The notes under the pieces: generated by a model
What the model was told of the DNA's origin: nothing
The model's database searches: none
What the model saw: only the letters and a program-made list of their open reading frames with translations
In this document: positions 1 to 7,425 of the stretch, in pieces
How positions within the stretch are numbered: position 1 is the stretch's first letter
How the letters are laid out: every line of letters starts with the position of its first letter
Source: an uncultured Flavobacterium sp.
GTDB taxonomy: Bacteria; Bacteroidota; Bacteroidia; Flavobacteriales; Flavobacteriaceae
Length of the DNA stretch: 16,233 nucleotides
Assembly: GCF_946479975.1 (NCBI RefSeq)
Contig: NZ_CAMLIX010000111.1
Span: 1 to 16,233, forward strand
Reading direction: 5' to 3'
Program-made: the position numbers and the translations under genes

Positions 1-27
1 AATAAAAAATATTAAAATGAGTATAAA

Positions 28-969
28 ATGTCAATAACAATAGGTGTAGATATCGGCGGAAGCCACATAAGCAGCGCTGCCATAGATAGTAATGAAGCTG
101 TAATAATTCCTCAAACCTATTTTAGCGGACCCGTAAATAGTAAAGCTTCAAAAGAAGTGATTATAAAAAAATGGGCAGAAATTATCAATCAAACCATTGA
201 TGCAGTTAGAGAAACAACAGGATATTCTTCAAAAGATAAAATCGGAATTGCTTTTTCTATGCCAGGTCCTTTTCAATATGAATCTGGAATTGCTATGTTT
301 GAAGGAAACGACAAATATGAATCTTTATACAATGTATCTGTCTCAGAAGAACTTATAAAATATTTAAGTACCAAAAACGTAAGCTTTAGATTTCTCAACG
401 ATGCCAGTTGTTTTGGAGTAGGGGGCTGCCTTAACGGAAATTCTATTAAGAGGCGAAAAGCGATTGCAATTACTCTGGGAACGGGTTTTGGCGCAGCTTT
501 TTTAGATGATAAATTGCCCATTACGCAGGGAGACAACATTCCGCACAACGGATGTCTTTGGGATAAAACTTTTAAAGACGGTATTGCAGATAGTTACTTT
601 TCTACCAGATGGTTTTTAAATGAATATGAAAAAGTTACAGGCAAAAAATTAACCGACGGAGTAAAAGAAATTGCTTCAATTGAAGATTTTTCAACAGCCA
701 GTATTTTTGATGCTTTCGCGAATAATTTAGTAGAATTTTTGGCGCCTTTTGTAATTAATTTTCAAGCAGAGCAGCTTATTATTGGTGGTAATATTGCCAA
801 ATCACATCGCTTGTTTTTAGCCAAGATTCAGGAGAATTTTAAAAGTAAAAACATTGATTTAGCGATAGCTATCGTAGAAAATACCGAGAAGACAAGTATT
901 TTAGGTTCGAGCTACTTATACAATGAAATTTTTTGGGAACGAATTAAGACCGAACTGCCTTACTTCTAA
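28..969 (+). CDS. ROK-family sugar kinase (possible mannokinase/glucokinase)
   Basis: The 313-residue product fits a cytoplasmic ROK kinase that transfers ATP phosphate to a hexose. Seen in the sequence: an N-terminal phosphate-binding DIGGS at residues 8-12, SMPGP at 77-81, N124-D125-A126 matching the family's catalytic-Asp motif, LGTGFGAAF at 150-158 (second phosphate loop) and IIGGN at 251-255 (adenosine motif). No transmembrane segment or HTH is present, so it is a kinase rather than a ROK repressor. Odd: the usual CxCGxxGCxE zinc motif is missing; around residues 172-188 only one Cys (C176) remains. The start at 28 is preferred because an earlier ATG at 17 meets a stop within seven codons. 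It is followed after 65 bp by a LacI-type regulator and a mannan-degradation operon, so mannose is the most likely substrate by context. Substrate is inference; the family assignment is firm. Confidence 0.88.
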   Translation: MSITIGVDIGGSHISSAAIDSNEAVIIPQTYFSGPVNSKASKEVIIKKWAEIINQTIDAVRETTGYSSKDKIGIAFSMPGPFQYESGIAMFEGNDKYESLYNVSVSEELIKYLSTKNVSFRFLNDASCFGVGGCLNGNSIKRRKAIAITLGTGFGAAFLDDKLPITQGDNIPHNGCLWDKTFKDGIADSYFSTRWFLNEYEKVTGKKLTDGVKEIASIEDFSTASIFDAFANNLVEFLAPFVINFQAEQLIIGGNIAKSHRLFLAKIQENFKSKNIDLAIAIVENTEKTSILGSSYLYNEIFWERIKTELPYF

Positions 970-985
970 TAAGTAATAACTTTAC

Positions 986-993
986 TATATTTG
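986..993 (+). promoter_or_regulatory. Bacteroidota-type -7 box for the LacI-family gene
   Basis: TATATTTG matches the TAnnTTTG -7 consensus of Bacteroidota primary-sigma promoters. It lies in the 65-bp gap behind the ROK gene and would start a transcript around position 1000, leaving a leader of roughly 35 nt before the regulator's ATG. A clear TTTG -33 element is not visible at the right distance, so the call rests on the -7 box alone. It would let the regulator be expressed separately from the kinase. Confidence 0.5.
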
Positions 994-1034
994 AAAAAAA
1001 ATGGTGGATTTAAAATAAAAAAGAATCTGAAAAA

Positions 1035-2066
1035 ATGAAGAAAAAACCGGTGTCAATCAGAAATATTGCTGAGGAATTAAAAATATCTGTAACAACAGTT
1101 TCTTTTGTATTGAATGGTAAGGCGAAAGAAAAGCATATTTCTAAAGAATTGACAAAAAAGGTTTTAGATTACGCAAAACTAATAAACTATAGACCCAACC
1201 AGATTGCTCAAAGTCTTAGAACGGGCAAATCAAAATTATTGGTTTTTATGGTGGAGGATATTTCGAATAATTTCTTTTCACAATTAGCCCGTATTTTTGA
1301 AGACATTGCATATGAAAAAGGGTATAAGGTTATTTTTTGCAGCAATGAAAATGATGACGAAAAAGCCAACGAATTAATTACATTGTTTAATTTTAGACAA
1401 GTTGACGGATTCATTATTGTTCCTTCTCCGGGAATAAAAGAAACGATTGAAAATCTGATACAAGACAATATTCCGGTTATTTTATTAGACCGATTTTATG
1501 AAGGATTAGATTGCAACAGCGTTGTAATCGATAACGAACAAGCTTCTTTTGACGCCACCCAACATTTGATCGATAATAAGTTTAAAAACATTTGTTTTGT
1601 TAGTACCGCTTCAGACCAAAGTCAGATGTACGGGCGTTTGCACGGATATGAAAAAGCAGTAAAAGTCAATGGTTTGGAATCCCACGTGCTTCAGATTCCG
1701 TTTAACGAAATTATCAAGGGAAAAAGTAAGGAATACATAAAGAAGTTTTTCGACCAGACTAAAGAGTTAGATGCAGTTTTTTTTTCGACCAACTATCTTG
1801 CACAAAGCGGATTAGAAGTTTTAAAAGAAACCAATCAAAACTTAATCAAAGATTTAGGATTAATTGCATTCGATGATAATGATATGTTTAAGATTTACGA
1901 TCCCACCATTACATCGGTCGCTCAGCCTTTAGTAGAAATCTGTAATAAATTGATGGAAGTTATGCTGCCACTTTTAAAGAAAAAAGATGTTGCCGAAACG
2001 CATCAGAAAATTGTTTTAAAAACAGAATTAATTATTCGGGAATCCTCGATAGCGAAACAGAAATAA
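1035..2066 (+). CDS. LacI/GalR-family transcriptional regulator of the mannan operon
   Basis: A 343-residue protein of standard LacI-family length. Residues 6-27 form the helix-turn-helix (SIRNIAEELKIS then TTVSFVLNG). Residues 53-65 form the hinge helix (RPNQIAQSLRTGK), including the Leu that in this family inserts into a central CpG step of the operator. Residues from about 67 onward are a periplasmic-binding-protein-like effector domain, with DGFIIVPS at 124-131 and the typical 'GLIAFDDND' stretch near 275-283. There is no signal peptide, so it is cytoplasmic. The gene has its own -7 box upstream and an intrinsic terminator downstream. A perfect palindrome with a central CG (2456-2473) lies on the promoter of the next operon and is its most likely target. 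By context the effector would be mannose, a mannose phosphate or a manno-oligosaccharide; this is inference. Whether it represses or activates cannot be read from the protein, but operator placement suggests repression. Confidence 0.93.
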   Translation: MKKKPVSIRNIAEELKISVTTVSFVLNGKAKEKHISKELTKKVLDYAKLINYRPNQIAQSLRTGKSKLLVFMVEDISNNFFSQLARIFEDIAYEKGYKVIFCSNENDDEKANELITLFNFRQVDGFIIVPSPGIKETIENLIQDNIPVILLDRFYEGLDCNSVVIDNEQASFDATQHLIDNKFKNICFVSTASDQSQMYGRLHGYEKAVKVNGLESHVLQIPFNEIIKGKSKEYIKKFFDQTKELDAVFFSTNYLAQSGLEVLKETNQNLIKDLGLIAFDDNDMFKIYDPTITSVAQPLVEICNKLMEVMLPLLKKKDVAETHQKIVLKTELIIRESSIAKQK

Positions 2067-2073
2067 ATTTTAT

Positions 2074-2098
2074 AACCTGATTAATTTCAGGTTTTTTT
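2074..2098 (+). terminator. Intrinsic terminator of the LacI-family gene
   Basis: AACCTGA (2074-2080) pairs perfectly with TCAGGTT (2087-2093) around a 6-nt loop, and the T-run continues to 2098. It begins 8 nt after the regulator's stop codon. It should separate the regulator transcript from the SusC operon, so that operon needs its own promoter. Confidence 0.85.
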
Positions 2099-2105
2099 AT
2101 GTTTT

Positions 2106-2143
2106 GAATTCAAAAAATAAACATCGGTTTTTTTTTGGAATTC
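2106..2143. repeat. Imperfect inverted repeat behind the terminator
   Basis: GAATTCAAAAAA (2106-2117) can pair with TTTTTT plus GAATTC (2131-2143) if one G (2137) bulges out. The loop is about 13 nt and there is no T-run after the stem. It may be a back-up transcript end or RNA stabiliser, or simply a product of A/T runs. Confidence 0.3.
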
Positions 2144-2455
2144 TATGATCCTGCTATTTATTAATTTTTTGATCTTTTCTCTTTTCTTTCTTCTCCTTAA
2201 AGCAAATTTTCCTCATTCGTCGTTCAAAAGAAGTTATTCATCTTCAGTTTCCTGACTTTAGTCGTTTTTTATGTGTTAAAATCAATCAATTGCACAAATA
2301 TTCATTTTAACTTTAATTTAAGTCTGTTGATTTTAATCTTGTTTTACAACGTTTTCGCTTCTAATGTTTGAATAATATTTATAATAATCTCCAAAATAAA
2401 CGAATATCTTTAAAAATTAACATTAAAATTATATTTAATAAAAAATATTTTTTTT

Positions 2456-2473
2456 TACTAAAACGTTTTAGTA
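2456..2473. promoter_or_regulatory. Predicted LacI-family operator
   Basis: TACTAAAACGTTTTAGTA is a perfect 18-bp palindrome centred on CG, the architecture bound by LacI/GalR-family dimers whose hinge helices insert at a central CpG. Its last two bases are the first two of the TATGTTTG -7 box, so a bound repressor would cover the core promoter. The neighbouring regulator (1035-2066) is the obvious candidate binder. No second perfect copy is present in the window. Confidence 0.72.
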
Positions 2474-2479
2474 TGTTTG
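2472..2479 (+). promoter_or_regulatory. -7 box of the SusC operon promoter
   Basis: TATGTTTG matches TAnnTTTG exactly. At the -33 position, about 20 bp upstream, there is only a run of T (2448-2456), not a clear TTTG. Transcription would start near 2485, giving a leader of about 170 nt before the SusC start codon. The overlap with the palindrome supports its role as the regulated promoter. Confidence 0.6.
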
Positions 2480-2581
2480 TTATGAGTTAATAAGTGATTA
2501 TAGTCATTTAGTTTTTTTTAACGATTAAGAATTCCGGAAGCATTTAATCAGCAGAAAAATTAATGCACTATTTTACTATTT

Positions 2582-2606
2582 AAGAAGGTTCCTCTCCAAA
2601 CCTCTT
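2582..2606 (+). promoter_or_regulatory. Small hairpin in the SusC leader RNA
   Basis: AAGAAGGTT (2582-2590) can pair with AACCTCTT (2599-2606) with one bulged A (2585) and an 8-nt loop, followed by a T-rich stretch (2607-2620). It could act as a leaky attenuator or RNA stabiliser in the operon leader. The pairing is short, so the role is uncertain. Confidence 0.3.
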
Positions 2607-2633
2607 TCATTTTTATTATTGATTCAATTATTG

Positions 2634-2643
2634 CTAACTAACC
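2634..2643 (+). repeat. Leader motif CTAACTAACC, copy 1 (before SusC)
   Basis: CTAACTAACC lies 10 nt before the SusC ATG. The same ten bases occur 14 nt before the SusE-like gene. No Shine-Dalgarno sequence is present at either start, so this may be a translation-related leader element; the function is inferred only from repetition and position. Confidence 0.35.
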
Positions 2644-2653
2644 AAAATATTTC

Positions 2654-5600
2654 ATGATGAAACATTCGAATTGCAGAATGAAAAGGATGCTCCGTGTGCA
2701 TTTTTTTCTCACAATTGCTTTGCTTTTCTGCGGGTACAACCACGTTGCCGCGCAGAACCAAAAAACTCAGGTTTCCGGGGTTATAACCTCTCTGTCAGAT
2801 AACCTGTCTCTCCCAGGTGCTACTGTTATGGATGTGAGCGATCCTAGAAATGCGGTCAACGCAGATTTTGACGGACATTACACCATTACAGTAAATAATG
2901 CAACTGCCACTTTAAGATTCACTATGATTGGGTACAAACCAGTTGATATTAAGGTGAATAATAAAAGTATCATTAATGTAGCTATGGATCTCGACGTTTC
3001 AGCTTTAGATGAAGTTGTCGTAGTAGGTTATGGTACACAGAAAAGAAAAAAAGTGGTCGGAGCCATTGATCAGGTGAATAACGAAGCTTTTCAAGGGCGA
3101 CCAAATGTTAATGCATCTTTAGCTTTGCAGGGAAAAGCACCAAGTTTAACCATTCAACAAACAAATTCTGAGCCAGGTGCCGGACTAAATCTTAATATTA
3201 GAGGTGTCAGTACATTAGGAAATAACAGTCCGCTGATTGTTATTGACGGAATTGTAGGTGGAGATATCAATGCCTTAAATCCAGCTGATATAGAAAGTGT
3301 TTCGGTTTTAAAAGATGCTGGTAGTGCTGCTATCTACGGATCGAGAGCAAGTAATGGAGTTGTTTTGATTACAACCAGAAAAGGAAGTAAAGGAAAACCG
3401 ATGACTATTCAATACAGTAGTCTTGCCGGATTTAATACGCCTAAATTCTTTACCGCTCCAGTTCACGGTTACGAAAACGCCATGTTGAGAAACGAAGCCG
3501 CGTTTAACTCTGGCGAATCTACAGCAGTATTTACGGCAGCAAAAATTGCAGAACTGAAGGCTAAAGGTGATACAGAATGGTTTGCAAAAGAAATTGTAAA
3601 ACCGGCTTTGCAATTGAATCAGAATCTTTCGGTTTCGGGTGGAAGTGAAAACTCTACTTATTTGGTTTCTTTGGGTTATTTGGATCAGGAAAGTAATTTT
3701 GTTGGACCGAGTAAAGGAATGGAGCGTTACAACTTCAGAATTAACCTTACCAATGAATATGGTAAATTCAAATTGACTTCTACATTAGCGTATTCTAAAC
3801 AAAAAATCACCGATCATTCATCAAGCACAAGTACTTTAATGGTAGATGCTTTCAGGGTTCCTTTATACTACACACAAAAAGATGAAGATGGAAATTTTAT
3901 TACTAACGACGTTTTACAACAATTCAACTCGCTGGGTATTTTGGAAAAAGGAGGTTTTAGAAAATACGATAACGATGATATTTTTGGAGCTTTTAATGCA
4001 GAATATAAATTAACAAGTGACTTAAAAGTAAAAGGTGTTTTTGGAGGACGTTTATGGTCGGGAAATATGTACGCTAGAACCATGCAAGTTAATTTCCTGC
4101 CACAAGGTGTTTACGGAGCAGATCGCGATACAAATGAAGAAAACCAAAAAACATTAGACTTAAATACGCAGTTTATGTTAGAATATGCTAAAACTTTTGG
4201 CAATCATAACGTAAGTGCTTTAGTTGGTGTTTCTAATGAAAATCGTACCGAAAGAAGATCAGCATTGTACACAAAATTTAATGATCCTGATTTAGGAACT
4301 CCAACAAGTGAAACCGTAATTGGAAAGAATTCATATACTTCTAACGGAACAGATCCAAACGGAAATCCGGCTTCTTCAATAAGCAGTCTTAATTCTCTTT
4401 TTGGTCGTGCTGGTTATGATTATAAAGATAAATATTTTGCAGAATTCAGCTTCAGATATGATGGTTCATCAAAATTTAGAGATGATGTTCGTTGGGGATT
4501 TTTCCCATCTGTTACAGTAGGTTACGGACTTACAAAAGAGGATTTTATGGAAAGCTACAGAGATAATGTAGGAAATATTAAATTGAGATCTTCTTATGGT
4601 GTTTTAGGAAATCAAAATGTTGGAAACTATCAGTATCAAACGACTTATTTTACTTTCCAAAATGCATACGGATTCAATAATAGCGCGCTAAGCGGAACGG
4701 GATATAATTTTGCAAATCCGGATATTCAATGGGAAAAAGCAGCAACTTTTAACGTTGGTCTTGATGCCGATTTCTTTAAAGGTGCATTGAGTTTCTCATT
4801 TGATTTCTTTGACAAAGTAACATCCGATATCTTAGTTCCACCACAAGTTCCTGGAGTTTATGGAACAGATCTTCCGGACTTTAACTCTGGTAAAGTTGGA
4901 AACAGAGGATGGGAATTGACAGCAACCTACCGTCATAAAGGGAAAGCGGTAAATCAAAGTCTGACTTTAAATTTTGGAGATTCAAAAAACAAAGTACTTG
5001 AATTTGGCGGACAAGAAAGATTAACTGGTGTAGAAGAACTTCAGGTTATACTTCGAGAAGGACTTCCTTTTAATTCTTATGTTGGTTTAAAAAGAGACGG
5101 ATATTTTCAAAATGTGGAAGAAATTCAAGGCGCAGCAGTTCCCGAAGGAATTACAGTTCAGCCTGGAGATAACAGATATGTCGACGTAAACAAAGATGGT
5201 AAGATTGATGACAATGATAAATTCGTTTTCGGAAATCCTTTTCCAAGATATACTTTCGGCGCTACTTACAATGTTGACTTCAAGAATTTTGATTTAAGTG
5301 TTTTCATTCAGGGAGTTGGAAAAAGAACCATGATGATTAGAGGTGAACTTGTTGAACCTTTTCACTACAATTATGGTATGACGATGTATACACATCAGTT
5401 GGATTACTGGACACCACAAAATCCAGATGCAAGATATCCTCGTTTGGCTAATAACGGAACACAATCTAATACAAACAACTTCAGAAGAGGTTCTGATATG
5501 TATTTATACGATGGAGCTTATGCAAGACTTAAAAATGTACAATTAGGTTACTCTTTGTCTCCTGATACAGCTGAAAAATTAGGAATGAGTAAATTCCGCG

Positions 5601-5761
5601 TCTATGTGACAGGACAAAACTTGCTGACATTATCAAAAGTGAAATTCGTTGATCCTGAGCTTTCTGAATTCAATAATAGTTTGTCTACTAACGGAGCAAA
5701 CAGCGGTAGAGCTTATCCAACACAGGTATATTACGGAATGGGTATTGATGTTAGCTTTTAA
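2654..5761 (+). CDS. SusC/RagA-family TonB-dependent outer-membrane transporter
   Basis: A 1035-residue outer-membrane beta-barrel that imports glycan fragments into the periplasm using TonB energy, working as a complex with the SusD-like lipoprotein encoded 12 nt downstream. Domains seen: a signal peptide to about residue 34 (ending VAAQ); a carboxypeptidase-regulatory-like beta-sandwich at about 38-114; a TonB-box-like DEVVVVGYG at 119-127; a plug domain at about 130-245 with the SusC hallmarks NIRGVSTLG (181-189), IVIDGI (195-200) and AAIYGSRASNGVVLITT (225-241); then the barrel, ending in an aromatic residue (...IDVSF). An EF-hand-like DVNKDGKIDD (844-853) is common in this family. Length is normal for SusC. 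The start is at 2654, but ATGs at 2657 and 2678 are also possible; the last gives the more typical signal peptide MKRMLRVHFF. Substrate, by the enzymes downstream, is inferred to be alpha-manno-oligosaccharides. Confidence 0.97.
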   Translation: MMKHSNCRMKRMLRVHFFLTIALLFCGYNHVAAQNQKTQVSGVITSLSDNLSLPGATVMDVSDPRNAVNADFDGHYTITVNNATATLRFTMIGYKPVDIKVNNKSIINVAMDLDVSALDEVVVVGYGTQKRKKVVGAIDQVNNEAFQGRPNVNASLALQGKAPSLTIQQTNSEPGAGLNLNIRGVSTLGNNSPLIVIDGIVGGDINALNPADIESVSVLKDAGSAAIYGSRASNGVVLITTRKGSKGKPMTIQYSSLAGFNTPKFFTAPVHGYENAMLRNEAAFNSGESTAVFTAAKIAELKAKGDTEWFAKEIVKPALQLNQNLSVSGGSENSTYLVSLGYLDQESNFVGPSKGMERYNFRINLTNEYGKFKLTSTLAYSKQKITDHSSSTSTLMVDAFRVPLYYTQKDEDGNFITNDVLQQFNSLGILEKGGFRKYDNDDIFGAFNAEYKLTSDLKVKGVFGGRLWSGNMYARTMQVNFLPQGVYGADRDTNEENQKTLDLNTQFMLEYAKTFGNHNVSALVGVSNENRTERRSALYTKFNDPDLGTPTSETVIGKNSYTSNGTDPNGNPASSISSLNSLFGRAGYDYKDKYFAEFSFRYDGSSKFRDDVRWGFFPSVTVGYGLTKEDFMESYRDNVGNIKLRSSYGVLGNQNVGNYQYQTTYFTFQNAYGFNNSALSGTGYNFANPDIQWEKAATFNVGLDADFFKGALSFSFDFFDKVTSDILVPPQVPGVYGTDLPDFNSGKVGNRGWELTATYRHKGKAVNQSLTLNFGDSKNKVLEFGGQERLTGVEELQVILREGLPFNSYVGLKRDGYFQNVEEIQGAAVPEGITVQPGDNRYVDVNKDGKIDDNDKFVFGNPFPRYTFGATYNVDFKNFDLSVFIQGVGKRTMMIRGELVEPFHYNYGMTMYTHQLDYWTPQNPDARYPRLANNGTQSNTNNFRRGSDMYLYDGAYARLKNVQLGYSLSPDTAEKLGMSKFRVYVTGQNLLTLSKVKFVDPELSEFNNSLSTNGANSGRAYPTQVYYGMGIDVSF

Positions 5762-5773
5762 AAAAGAAATAAA

Positions 5774-7399
5774 ATGAAAAATATACTTAAACAAATAAAA
5801 TTCATACCAGTAGTAGCCATTTTACTATTGACGAGTTGTGAAGATCTTGACCAAGTACCTGAAAACCAATTTACAGATACAACATATTGGACAAGTGTTG
5901 ACAAAGCGCAGACTTTTCTGAATACGGCTTATTCGCAAATGCAAAAAAGTCAGTATTTCTTTTATAACGAAGCACTTTCAGACAATGCTTATAATGGAAG
6001 AGGAGATAATGCTGGTGCCGCATCAATCGGAGCAGGTTTATACGATCCTTCATTAGGAAGAATTAAAGAAGAATGGAAAGACAGATATGCAGGAATTAAA
6101 ACTTGTAATCTGATTTTAGAAAATATTGACCGTGTACCAAATGCAGATCCTGCAGTAATTGCCAGAATGAAAGCAGAAACTCGATTTATAAGAGTATTTC
6201 AGCATTTTCAATTAACGACATGGTTTGGAGATATTCCACTTCTGCAAAAAGATCCCTCTTTAGCGGAAGCTACAACGGTAAGCAGAACCTCTCATGCAGA
6301 AGTAGTGAAGTTTATTATAAGTGAACTTGATGCGATTATGCCGGCATTGCCTAAAAATAATCAACTGGCTGCAGCCGATAGAGGAAAAATTACTGTGGGT
6401 GCCGCAGCAGCATTAAAAGCAAGAGTACTTTTGTATGAAGGCGATTGGGCTGGAGTAGTTCAGGTTACAGAACAGTTCATAGCGATGAATTATGGTCAAT
6501 ACGGTCTTTTTTCTTCTTACGAAGGATTGTTTCTTCCACAAAATGAATACAATAGCGAAGATATTTTAAGTTTACAATATGTTCCTCAATTTAGAATGTG
6601 GGGCGAATTTTTTGATATGGCGCCACTTTCTGCCGGAGCAAGATTAAATGCTCTAGCGCCAACTCAGGAATTGGTAGACAGTTATTTAATGATGAACGGA
6701 AAGAAAATCAATGAAGCGGGATCTGGTTACAATGAAAATACGCCTTATATCAATAGAGATCCTAGATTAACAGCAACTGTAGTTTATGATCAATATGTGT
6801 GGAAAGAAGCTGACGGTTCTTCTCATGTTATATATATTAAACCAGGATCTTCGCCAGGAAATGCTACAGACGAATTTGTACAAGGTTCTTCTGCAACACC
6901 AACGGGTTATTACACGCGTAAATATTACGATCCTCAACATATTACGTCTTTAAATTCAGGTTTAAATTTAATGTTATTCCGTTACGCCGATATTTTATTA
7001 ATGTATGCTGAAGCGAAAAATGAATTGAACCAAATGACAAGTTCAGTTTGGGATCAAACCATCAGAGCTTTAAGAGTTCGTGCAGGATTTACCGATGGAG
7101 CTGCTTTAGGATTTAATAGTGCATTAGGTCAGGCAGGACTTAGAGAAGTAATTAGAAATGAGCGTCGCACAGAACTTGGAATGGAAGGTTTAAGAATCTT
7201 TGATATCAGAAGATGGAAAATAGCTGAAAACGTTTTAAACGGTTACGCACACGGAGCAAAATTCGGAGTTTCTTCTGTCGATAACGGTTATTTAAGAGTA
7301 AACTTAAGAGCCTTTGATCCGTCTAAACATTATTTATGGCCAATACCAAGAGATGAGCGTTTGATTAACAAAAACTTATCTCAAAATCCAAACTGGTAA
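5774..7399 (+). CDS. SusD/RagB-family surface glycan-binding lipoprotein
   Basis: A 541-residue lipoprotein that caps the SusC barrel and binds incoming glycan at the cell surface. The lipobox LTSC puts the lipidated Cys at residue 22. The following E-D-L-D is acidic, as in Bacteroidota lipoprotein export signals for surface display. Family hallmarks seen: FIRVFQHFQLTTWFGDIPLL (137-156), RYADILLMYAEA (403-414), ERRTELGMEGLRIFDIRRW (463-481), and a C-terminus with PIPRDE (523-528) and QNPNW. The N-terminal helical part corresponds to the TPR-like scaffold of SusD. The gene follows SusC by 12 nt and is surely cotranscribed. Which glycan it holds is inferred from the GH76/GH92/GH125 enzymes downstream. 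Confidence 0.96.
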   Translation: MKNILKQIKFIPVVAILLLTSCEDLDQVPENQFTDTTYWTSVDKAQTFLNTAYSQMQKSQYFFYNEALSDNAYNGRGDNAGAASIGAGLYDPSLGRIKEEWKDRYAGIKTCNLILENIDRVPNADPAVIARMKAETRFIRVFQHFQLTTWFGDIPLLQKDPSLAEATTVSRTSHAEVVKFIISELDAIMPALPKNNQLAAADRGKITVGAAAALKARVLLYEGDWAGVVQVTEQFIAMNYGQYGLFSSYEGLFLPQNEYNSEDILSLQYVPQFRMWGEFFDMAPLSAGARLNALAPTQELVDSYLMMNGKKINEAGSGYNENTPYINRDPRLTATVVYDQYVWKEADGSSHVIYIKPGSSPGNATDEFVQGSSATPTGYYTRKYYDPQHITSLNSGLNLMLFRYADILLMYAEAKNELNQMTSSVWDQTIRALRVRAGFTDGAALGFNSALGQAGLREVIRNERRTELGMEGLRIFDIRRWKIAENVLNGYAHGAKFGVSSVDNGYLRVNLRAFDPSKHYLWPIPRDERLINKNLSQNPNW

Positions 7400-7401
7400 A
7401 A

Positions 7402-7411
7402 CTAACTAACC
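7402..7411 (+). repeat. Leader motif CTAACTAACC, copy 2 (before SusE-like gene)
   Basis: The ten bases are identical to those ahead of SusC (2634-2643). They lie just after the SusD stop codon and 14 nt before the next ATG. Confidence 0.35.
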
Positions 7412-7425
7412 TAATAAATAAAATC

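Larger units (their letters stand above)
2067..2653. other. 587-bp non-coding control region between regulator and SusC operon
   Basis: This AT-rich stretch holds, in order: the regulator's terminator (2074-2098), an imperfect stem-loop (2106-2143), a pyrimidine-rich tract (about 2165-2198), a 10-bp inverted repeat with arms 2276-2285 and 2327-2336, a promoter/operator-like half copy (2348-2370), the 18-bp operator palindrome (2456-2473), the -7 box (2472-2479) and a leader of about 170 nt with a small hairpin. No convincing gene was found on either strand; the one 36-codon ORF (2145-2255) is explained by T-rich composition. Confidence 0.8.

Noticed and set aside
273..548. 91-codon minus-strand open frame opposite the ROK gene
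   Set aside because: It overlaps conserved kinase motifs on the other strand and has no promoter or recognisable product.
2128..2136. Run of nine T residues as a possible phase-variable tract
   Set aside because: It lies in non-coding DNA far from any promoter element or start codon, so slippage has no obvious effect.
7227..7236. AAAACGTTTT, a 10-bp copy of the operator core inside the SusD gene
   Set aside because: The flanking bases do not continue the palindrome and it lies in conserved coding sequence; most likely chance in AT-rich DNA.
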